Shown here piece by piece: positions 1 to 4,796 of a DNA stretch of 7,230 bases; position 1 is the stretch's first letter; each line of letters starts with the position of its first letter. The notes beneath the pieces were generated by a model. That model was not told the DNA's origin. It ran no database searches and saw only the letters and a list, made by a program, of their open reading frames with translations. A program made the position numbers and the translations under genes. The stretch is from an uncultured Eubacteriales bacterium (GTDB lineage Bacteria > Bacillota > Clostridia > UBA1381 > UMGS1253), in assembly GCA_900550065.1 (NCBI GenBank), contig URQR01000105.1, forward strand, positions 1 through 7,230. Direction: 5' to 3'.

Positions 1-607
1 ACGGGCTATAGTCCTTAAACGCCATCAAAAGGCCATACATCGGCATATACATAAAGATTGCAAAGAATGCGACAAAAGGAATCAGCATTAAATATAGATG
101 TCTGTCGCGCCAAATAGCGGCGCGCAGCTTTACACGCTGATGCTCCTTGTATATTTCATCGGAAGACAGCGTCGCCTGATTCAAAGCGTGCTTCGACAGG
201 CGGAGCTCCTCATTTAAATCAAGAATTGCATTATGCTGCTTATTCTTCGCGAGCGTAATCGCAAGTTTTGTTGCGGAAGGGTCGTTTTTTGCCTTCGCTT
301 CCGCCACCTCGTTTTTGTATGTAGCGTTAATTGCGGCTTTTCTTTCTTTATAACTGCCGCGCATCTTTTCCCAATCCGCCCGCAGCGCATCTACTTGATC
401 CTGCGGAGTGTTTGGTTTCGCTTTCCATGCAGCGAGGTCGGCTTCATACTTTGCTTTCATTTGCGCAAGCTGTTCGTTTAAAGCCGCTTTTTGTTCTGCC
501 GGACTCAGTCCGGATTCTTTCATGGCAGCCTTCATCTCTTTTGTGATTTTCGGCTTTACCGGCGGTTCAAATATACCACAGTTTGTCAGCGTGGTTACAT
601 TTGCCAT
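1..607 (-). CDS. LplB-type carbohydrate ABC transporter permease, N-terminal part, with long charged extension (partial)
   Basis: An incomplete reading frame runs leftward off the window edge, with 202 residues visible. From about residue 166 it reads WRDRHLYLMLIPF, then a hydrophobic segment (about 171-190) and PMYGLLMAFKDYSP. This is the typical start of LplB/YtcP-type permeases, the membrane subunits of binding-protein-dependent ABC importers for oligosaccharides; the segment would be the first transmembrane helix. Such permeases normally have only some 10-30 residues before it. Here about 165 precede it: a Lys/Glu/Ala-rich, predicted helical stretch (about 21-160) broken near Pro65/Pro68 and Pro110, with no signal peptide, suggesting a cytoplasmic coiled-coil-like domain. 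The ATG at 607-605 is supported by AAGGAGG 7 nt upstream; no internal start with a good ribosome binding site was found nearer the membrane segment. It is transcribed divergently from the glycolytic genes. The permease call is fairly safe, the substrate is unknown, and the ATP-binding-contact (EAA) loop lies outside the window. Confidence 0.85.
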   Translation of the reverse strand, partial: MANVTTLTNCGIFEPPVKPKITKEMKAAMKESGLSPAEQKAALNEQLAQMKAKYEADLAAWKAKPNTPQDQVDALRADWEKMRGSYKERKAAINATYKNEVAEAKAKNDPSATKLAITLAKNKQHNAILDLNEELRLSKHALNQATLSSDEIYKEHQRVKLRAAIWRDRHLYLMLIPFVAFFAIFMYMPMYGLLMAFKDYSP

Positions 608-614
608 GTTTCTT

Positions 615-621
615 CCTCCTT
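615..621 (-). promoter_or_regulatory. Ribosome binding site of the permease gene
   Basis: On the minus strand this reads AAGGAGG, a near-perfect anti-Shine-Dalgarno match, separated by 7 nt from the ATG at 607. It fixes the start far upstream of the first transmembrane helix and so supports translation of the unusual N-terminal extension. Confidence 0.85.
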
Positions 622-682
622 ACTTTCCCTATTTTAATAAATAAAAAATACACAGTTCCCCGTGCCTGTCTTTTACAGTTTC

Positions 683-711
683 ACTATACCATATGCAGTT
701 ATAATAGTAAA
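683..711 (-). promoter_or_regulatory. Sigma-A-like promoter of the permease gene
   Basis: On the minus strand there is a -35 TTTACT (711-706), a 17-bp spacer and a -10 TATAGT (688-683). The -10 is preceded by TGG, which gives the extended -10 form TGnTATAGT. Transcription would start near position 676, giving a 5' leader of roughly 70 nt. This is a pattern match read by eye and is not experimentally supported. Confidence 0.65.
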
Positions 712-754
712 CACACACTTATTTTTATTTGTTCCAGTTTTTTATGAAAATTAA

Positions 755-789
755 TTGCATTTTTTTCGAACACTTCAAAAAAAGTGCAA
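755..789. repeat. AT-rich inverted repeat (12-bp arms, one bulge)
   Basis: The left arm TTGCATTTTTTT (755-766) is complementary to the right arm AAAAAAAGTGCAA (777-789), apart from one extra base at 784. The arms are separated by a 10-nt loop. The T-run lies in the left arm instead of after the stem, so it does not have intrinsic-terminator form on the plus strand. It may be a protein-binding palindrome, or chance in AT-rich DNA. Confidence 0.4.
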
Positions 790-797
790 CTATTGCC

Positions 798-831
798 GAA
801 AAATGCCGATATGACGGGGAAAAATGGCGAT
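798..831. repeat. Imperfect direct repeat with 21-bp spacing
   Basis: GAAAAATGCCGAT (798-810) and GAAAAATGGCGAT (819-831) match at 12 of 13 positions. They are offset by exactly 21 bp, about two helical turns, which would place both copies on the same face of DNA. Such spacing fits a dimeric or tandem regulator site, but no known regulator motif was recognised. Confidence 0.45.
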
Positions 832-842
832 GGCAGATGGCA
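829..842. repeat. Tandem GATGGCA duplication
   Basis: Two exact adjacent copies of GATGGCA (829-835 and 836-842) overlap the end of the 21-bp-spaced repeat. ATTGCC at 792-797 and GGCAAT at 839-844 form the outer ends of a loose inverted arrangement around this cluster. The function is unknown. Confidence 0.45.
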
Positions 843-861
843 ATTCACAAATCTTTAGACG

Positions 862-889
862 TCATTTTTGATAGAAATCAAAAAAATGA
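862..889. repeat. AT-rich inverted repeat (11-bp stem, 2-nt bulge)
   Basis: TCATTTTTGAT (862-872) pairs with ATCAAAAAAATGA (877-889) around an AGAA loop, with two unpaired A residues in the right arm. A run of six T follows at 897-902, after a 7-nt gap, so it is at best a poor plus-strand terminator. An operator or chance structure are the alternatives. Confidence 0.4.
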
Positions 890-1054
890 TAAGTGCTTTT
901 TTGACAGGTTGCTGTATAAAGGATTGTATGAAGTTGTATCCTAAATAATGCATATTGCGGCTTAGCTGTTATGTATAGGAAGATCAATTTTTGGACATTC
1001 TATAAATAATGAAGAAAAATTTACAAATTAATTAGAAAAAAATTGCATGAAACC

Positions 1055-1083
1055 TTGAAAATTCTTCCGATTTAGTGTACAAT
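1055..1083 (+). promoter_or_regulatory. Sigma-A-like promoter of pgk-tpi
   Basis: A -35 TTGAAA (1055-1060), a 17-bp spacer and a -10 TACAAT (1078-1083) give five of six consensus matches in each box with ideal spacing. A/T-tracts at about 1012-1050 lie just upstream, where an UP element would bind the RNA polymerase alpha subunit, consistent with a strong housekeeping promoter. Transcription would start at about 1090, leaving a leader of about 50 nt. Confidence 0.75.
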
Positions 1084-1088
1084 AAATA

Positions 1089-1106
1089 AAGTTAAAGAGT
1101 TAACAA
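1089..1106. promoter_or_regulatory. Putative Rex (NADH/NAD+ sensing repressor) operator
   Basis: GTTAA-AGAG-TTAACAA (1091-1106) fits the clostridial Rex consensus TTGTTAA-N4-TTAACAA. Over the full 18 bp, 12 of the 14 specified bases match; only the outer two bases of the left arm differ (AA in place of TT). It begins 5 bp after the -10 box and covers the predicted transcription start, where a bound repressor would block initiation. Rex is known to release DNA when NADH rises and to control fermentation and, in several lineages, glycolytic genes. The rex gene is not in this window, so the assignment is an inference from motif and position. Confidence 0.55.
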
Positions 1107-1121
1107 TCAAAAATAACAAAT

Positions 1122-1130
1122 AGAGAGGTG
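1122..1130 (+). promoter_or_regulatory. Ribosome binding site of pgk-tpi
   Basis: AGAGAGGTG lies 9 nt before the ATG at 1140. It decides the start: an in-frame GTG at 1128 is part of this ribosome binding site, so it is not used as the initiator, and the ATG gives the normal PGK N-terminus MFSKKTLEDI. Confidence 0.75.
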
Positions 1131-1139
1131 CAGTTTTTT

Positions 1140-3071
1140 ATGTTCAGTAAAAAAACATTAGAAGACATCCCGGTAACCGGGAAAAAAGTTTTGGTACGCT
1201 GCGACTTTAACGTTCCGCTCGACGGCGAGAAAATCACGGATGAAACGAGAATTATTGGCGCGCTCCCGACAATCAAATATTTGATTAAAAATAACGCAAA
1301 AGTGATTCTTTGTTCCCATTTGGGCAGACCGAAGGGCGAATTTAATATGAAGTATTCTTTAAAGCCGGTGGCAAAGCGTCTGTCCGAGCTTTTGAACCAG
1401 AATGTCGTTATGGCGGAGGATGTAATCGGTGACTCGGCTAAGGCGGCTGTGGCTGCTATGAAGGATGGCGACGTTGTTCTTTTAGAGAACGTGCGTTTCC
1501 ACAAGGAAGAGGAAAAGAACGAGCCGGCCTTTGCAAAGGAATTGGCTTCTTTGGCGGAGATTTTTGTTAACGACGCATTTGGTACGGCACACCGTGCGCA
1601 CGCGTCTACGGCTGGCGTTGCAGACTATTTGCCTGCTGTATGCGGCTATCTGATTAAGAAGGAAATTGAGTTCATGGGCGGCGCACTTGAAAATCCGGCG
1701 CGTCCGTTTGTGGCGATTTTAGGCGGCGCAAAGGTGTCGGATAAAATTGGCGTTATTGAGAACCTGATTGATAAGGTTGACTCGCTTATCATCGGCGGCG
1801 GTATGGCGTATACGTTCCTGAAGGCAAAGGGCTATAAAATTGGTAATTCCATTTGTGAGGACGACAAGCTCGACCTTGCGAAGGATTTGATGAAAAAGGC
1901 AAAGGACAAGGGCGTCAACTTCTTGCTTCCGGTTGGCTCTATCGTTGCGGATAAGTTCGCGAACGACGCAGAGCGTAAGTATGTTCCGTCTGACGCAATG
2001 CCGGACGGCTGGATGGGTATGGATATCGGCGGGATTACGATTGAGAAGTTCTCGAATGTAATTGAAGGCGCAAAGACAATTATCTGGAACGGGCCGATGG
2101 GCGTGTTCGAGTTTGAGAATTTTGCACAGGGCACGAAGGCGATTGCGGAAGCGGTTGCAAAGGCGGACGCTGTGACGATTATTGGCGGCGGCGACAGCGT
2201 TGCGGCTGTGAAGCAGATGGGCTTTGCCGATAAGATGAGCCATATTTCTACGGGCGGCGGCGCATCGCTCGAGTATCTTGAGGGTAAGGTGCTGCCGGGT
2301 ATCGCGTGCCTGATGGACGCGAAGACGCGCCCGACGGTTGTAGCGGGAAACTGGAAGATGAATAAGACGCCTGCGGAAACGGGCGCATTCATTAAAGAGC
2401 TGGCTCCGATGGTAGAGGGCGCAGCGGCGCAGGTAATTGCGTGCGTACCGTTCGTTTGTCTGCCGGCGGCTGTGGAAGCGGCGAAGGGAACAAACATTAA
2501 AATCGGTGCGCAGAACATGCACTTTGAGGACAGCGGCGCGTTCACGGGCGAGGTGAGCGCGGATATGCTGACCAGCATGGGCGTTGAGTATGTAATCATC
2601 GGCCACAGCGAAAGAAGACAGTATTTTGCTGAGACGGATGTTACAGTGAATAAGAAGCTTTTGAAGGCAATTGAAAAAGGCTTAAAGCCAATCGTTTGCG
2701 TAGGCGAGTCACTCGAGGAGCGCGAGCAGGGCATTACGATTGACCTGATTCGCAGTCAGGTAAAGATTGCGTTTATGAACGTAAGCGCGGAAGACGCGAA
2801 GAAGGTTATCATCGCGTATGAGCCAATCTGGGCAATCGGCACGGGCAAGACGGCGACGGACGAGCAGGCGAACGAGGTTTGCGGCGCAATCCGCGCGGTT
2901 GTGAAGGAGCTGTACGGCAAGGAAGTTGCAGACGAAATTATTGTACAGTACGGCGGCAGCGTAAAACCGTCGAACGCGGCGGCGCTGTTCGGCATGTCCG
3001 ACATCGACGGCGGTTTGGTTGGCGGCGCGAGCCTGAAGGCGGCGGACTTTACCGGGATTGTGAAATTTTAA
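1140..3071 (+). CDS. pgk-tpi: Bifunctional phosphoglycerate kinase / triosephosphate isomerase fusion
   Basis: This 643-aa cytoplasmic enzyme joins two glycolytic activities in one frame. Residues 1-394 are a full-length phosphoglycerate kinase (1,3-bisphosphoglycerate + ADP to 3-phosphoglycerate + ATP): CDFNVPLD (21-28), Arg37, HLGRPKG (60-66), VNDAFGTAHRAHAST (143-157), LGGAKVSDK (194-202), WNGPMGVFE (316-324), GGGDS (349-353) and STGGGASLEYLEGK (370-383). Residues about 398-643 are a full-length triosephosphate isomerase (DHAP to glyceraldehyde-3-phosphate): AGNWKMNKT with catalytic Asn404 and Lys406, IIGHSERR with His489, YEPIWAIGTGK with the base Glu561 and loop 6, YGGSVKP (604-610) and LVGGASL (626-632). 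The linker is only a few residues (near DAKTRPT, 393-399). No independent ribosome binding site precedes the isomerase part, and no slippery run is visible at the join. A comparable PGK-TIM fusion is known from Thermotoga maritima, where it is a tetramer made by frameshifting; here it is encoded in frame. The gene heads the plus-strand cluster behind its own promoter and a Rex-like operator. Confidence 0.96.
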   Translation: MFSKKTLEDIPVTGKKVLVRCDFNVPLDGEKITDETRIIGALPTIKYLIKNNAKVILCSHLGRPKGEFNMKYSLKPVAKRLSELLNQNVVMAEDVIGDSAKAAVAAMKDGDVVLLENVRFHKEEEKNEPAFAKELASLAEIFVNDAFGTAHRAHASTAGVADYLPAVCGYLIKKEIEFMGGALENPARPFVAILGGAKVSDKIGVIENLIDKVDSLIIGGGMAYTFLKAKGYKIGNSICEDDKLDLAKDLMKKAKDKGVNFLLPVGSIVADKFANDAERKYVPSDAMPDGWMGMDIGGITIEKFSNVIEGAKTIIWNGPMGVFEFENFAQGTKAIAEAVAKADAVTIIGGGDSVAAVKQMGFADKMSHISTGGGASLEYLEGKVLPGIACLMDAKTRPTVVAGNWKMNKTPAETGAFIKELAPMVEGAAAQVIACVPFVCLPAAVEAAKGTNIKIGAQNMHFEDSGAFTGEVSADMLTSMGVEYVIIGHSERRQYFAETDVTVNKKLLKAIEKGLKPIVCVGESLEEREQGITIDLIRSQVKIAFMNVSAEDAKKVIIAYEPIWAIGTGKTATDEQANEVCGAIRAVVKELYGKEVADEIIVQYGGSVKPSNAAALFGMSDIDGGLVGGASLKAADFTGIVKF

Positions 3072-3107
3072 TTCGGGTAAAAGGCGCTTGAAAGTGAACG
3101 AACAAAG

Positions 3108-3135
3108 GGGGCAGACCTTGCGTCTGCCCCGTTTT
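3108..3135 (+). terminator. Weak intrinsic terminator or attenuator after pgk-tpi
   Basis: GGGGCAGAC (3108-3116) and GTCTGCCCC (3122-3130) form a perfect 9-bp GC-rich stem with a 5-nt loop. It is followed by G and only four T (3132-3135). The stem is strong but the U-tract is short, so partial read-through into gpmI is likely, especially as no clear promoter is visible in the rest of the gap. Confidence 0.6.
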
Positions 3136-3223
3136 GGCAAAATTGCGTACTGTTTTTCTGTGAAAACACCACATAAAAAGCCGTGATTTTGCGATAAATT
3201 GTACAAAAACCATTGGTTTGTTA

Positions 3224-3232
3224 GGGAAGGTG
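3224..3232 (+). promoter_or_regulatory. Ribosome binding site of gpmI
   Basis: GGGAAGGTG, with AAGGTG at 3227-3232, stands 9 nt before the ATG at 3242. It rules out the in-frame TTG at 3218, which would lie upstream of the ribosome binding site and add eight residues absent from the family. Confidence 0.7.
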
Positions 3233-3241
3233 CGTGATTCT

Positions 3242-4753
3242 ATGAAAAAACCGACAGCATTAATTATTTTGGACGGTTACGGCATAGCAAAGGATAAAAA
3301 ACAGTCTGCAATCGACGCGGCAGCAACGCCGGTTATGGATAGCCTGATGGCGAAATACCCGCACAACATCATTCATGCGAGCGGGATGGACGTTGGGCTG
3401 CCGGATGGACAGATGGGCAATTCCGAGGTGGGGCACACGAATATCGGCGCGGGCCGAATCGTGTATCAAGAGCTGACAAGGATTACGAAGTCAATCGGAG
3501 ACGGCGACTTTTTTGAAAACGAGGCGTTTTTAAGTGCGGTGGAAAATGTAAAAAAGACGGGCGGTGCGCTCCATTTGTGGGGGCTGCTGTCCGACGGCGG
3601 CGTACACTCGCACAACACGCATATGTACGCGCTGTTAGAGCTTGCGAAACAGCAGGGGGTTAAGGACGTATATGTGCATTGCTTCTTAGATGGGCGCGAC
3701 GTTGGGCCGACGACGGGCGCGGACTATGTGAAAGAACTGGAAGACAAGATGAAAGAAATCGGCGTCGGCAAAATTGCAACTGTGATGGGCCGCTACTACG
3801 CAATGGACCGCGATAATCGCTGGGAGCGCGTACAGAAAGCGTACGACGCAATGGTGAAAGGCGAAGGTGTGCAGGCTGACGACGCGGAGACCGCGGTGCG
3901 CGACTCTTATAAAAACGATGTGACGGACGAGTTTGTGCTTCCGACTGTAATTGCCGGCGCGGCGAAAATTAAGGCGGGCGACAGTGTAATCTTCTACAAT
4001 TTCCGTCCCGACCGCGCACGCGAAATTACGCGTACGATTGTGGATGAAGCGTTTGACGGCTTTGCACGGCAATATTTTCCTGTTTACTTTGTGTGCATGA
4101 CGCAGTATGATAAACTTATGCCGAATGTCGAGGTGGCGTTTAAACCGACGAAGCTAATCAATACCTTTGGCGAGTATATCAGCGGAAAAGGACTGACCCA
4201 GCTGCGGATTGCAGAAACGGAAAAGTATGCGCATGTGACGTTCTTCTTCAACGGCGGCATTGAGAAGGAATACCCCGGCGAGGACCGGGCGCTGATCGCG
4301 TCGCCGAAGGTGGCGACGTACGACTTAAAGCCGGAGATGAGCGCGTACGAGGTGACGGACGAGGCGGTAAAGCGCATCGAGTCCGGCAAGTATGACGTAA
4401 TTGTTTTAAATTTTGCAAACTGCGATATGGTAGGCCATACGGGTGTGTTTGAGGCGGCGGAGGCGGCTGTTGCAGCGGTTGATACATGCCTCGGACGTGT
4501 GCTGGACGCGATTGAGAAGATGGGCGGCTGTGCGCTTGTAACGGCGGACCACGGCAACGCGGACGAGATGTTCGACGACGGCGGCAATGTAGTGACGGCG
4601 CATTCGACCAACCCGGTTCCAATGGTTATGGTTGGCTTTGAAGCAGGGCTAAAGAGCGAGGGGCGTTTAGCGGATATTGCGCCGACGCTGCTCGACATGA
4701 TGGGGCTTGAAAAGCCGGCGGAAATGACCGGAGAGAGTATGCTGGTTAGATAG
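3242..4753 (+). CDS. gpmI: 2,3-bisphosphoglycerate-independent phosphoglycerate mutase
   Basis: This 503-aa cytoplasmic enzyme converts 3-phosphoglycerate to 2-phosphoglycerate in glycolysis using two metal ions (Mn2+ in the family) and a phosphoserine intermediate. Length and motifs are those of a complete alkaline-phosphatase-superfamily GpmI: metal ligand Asp11 in ILDGYG, the catalytic serine Ser61 in MGNSEVGH, HSH at 122-124, GRD (151-153), GRYYAMDRD (183-191), NFRPDRAR (253-260), Lys328, YPGEDR (344-349), and metal ligands Asp395 and His399 (CDMVGH), Asp436-His437 (TADHGN) and His454 (TAHSTNP). All expected active-site residues are present. The gene follows pgk-tpi by 170 nt across a hairpin and precedes gyrA by 43 nt. 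It uses the product of the PGK half of the upstream fusion, so it is a direct pathway neighbour. GpmI of related bacteria is very sensitive to Mn2+ and pH; whether that holds here cannot be read from the sequence. Confidence 0.97.
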   Translation: MKKPTALIILDGYGIAKDKKQSAIDAAATPVMDSLMAKYPHNIIHASGMDVGLPDGQMGNSEVGHTNIGAGRIVYQELTRITKSIGDGDFFENEAFLSAVENVKKTGGALHLWGLLSDGGVHSHNTHMYALLELAKQQGVKDVYVHCFLDGRDVGPTTGADYVKELEDKMKEIGVGKIATVMGRYYAMDRDNRWERVQKAYDAMVKGEGVQADDAETAVRDSYKNDVTDEFVLPTVIAGAAKIKAGDSVIFYNFRPDRAREITRTIVDEAFDGFARQYFPVYFVCMTQYDKLMPNVEVAFKPTKLINTFGEYISGKGLTQLRIAETEKYAHVTFFFNGGIEKEYPGEDRALIASPKVATYDLKPEMSAYEVTDEAVKRIESGKYDVIVLNFANCDMVGHTGVFEAAEAAVAAVDTCLGRVLDAIEKMGGCALVTADHGNADEMFDDGGNVVTAHSTNPVPMVMVGFEAGLKSEGRLADIAPTLLDMMGLEKPAEMTGESMLVR

Positions 4754-4784
4754 TTAGAATAATTTTGATGTATTTTTAGAAATT

Positions 4785-4790
4785 GGAGGT
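4785..4790 (+). promoter_or_regulatory. Ribosome binding site of gyrA
   Basis: GGAGGT ends 6 nt before the ATG at 4797, a strong match with good spacing, so gyrA is translated independently even if transcribed together with gpmI. Confidence 0.85.
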
Positions 4791-4796
4791 CGCAAA

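Larger units (their letters stand above)
608..1139. other. AT-rich divergent intergenic regulatory region
   Basis: This 532-bp stretch separates the divergently transcribed permease and pgk-tpi genes and is much richer in A+T than either. It contains the permease ribosome binding site and promoter (615-711), several inverted and direct repeats (755-889), A-tracts at about 1012-1050, and the pgk-tpi promoter, a Rex-like operator and a ribosome binding site (1055-1130). About 340 bp lie between the two core promoters, more than they need. I found no convincing small gene, tRNA or recognisable riboswitch. A short open frame at 729-944 lacks a ribosome binding site and resembles nothing I recognise. 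Confidence 0.8.

Noticed and set aside
124..150. Internal start for a short form of the permease (AAGGAG followed by GTG near residue 158)
   Set aside because: The GTG is out of frame and is immediately followed by a stop codon.
233..644. Overlapping plus-strand open frames in the first 650 bases
   Set aside because: They lie antisense to the permease gene, whose protein is recognisable and has a strong ribosome binding site; their Cys/Phe-rich products look like translation of the wrong strand.
901..929. Perfect -35 TTGACA with TTGTAT 17 bp downstream, a possible second plus-strand promoter
   Set aside because: The -10 matches only three of six bases and there is no gene close behind; the promoter at 1055-1083 is far better placed for pgk-tpi. 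A minor upstream start cannot be excluded.
729..944. Possible small protein of 66-71 aa in the intergenic region
   Set aside because: It has no ribosome binding site before the TTG at 729 or the ATG at 744, an AT-driven composition and no recognisable motif, and it overlaps the repeats. It is probably chance.
1128..1139. GTG at 1128 as the start of pgk-tpi
   Set aside because: It is part of the ribosome binding site itself, and the ATG at 1140 gives the normal N-terminus.
2230..2360. Programmed frameshift or internal isomerase start at the PGK-TPI junction, as in Thermotoga
   Set aside because: The two domains are already in one frame, and I see no slippery homopolymer and no ribosome binding site at a suitable distance before the ATG in LMDAKT.
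1719..2734. Long open frames on the minus strand opposite pgk-tpi (about 295 and 300 codons)
   Set aside because: They are antisense shadows of a clearly recognised enzyme gene, rich in Arg/His/Ser from the complementary strand, with no family match recognised.
4754..4796. Promoter or terminator between gpmI and gyrA
   Set aside because: TAGAAT at 4755-4760 resembles a -10 box but has no -35 partner at 16-18 bp, and no hairpin is visible.
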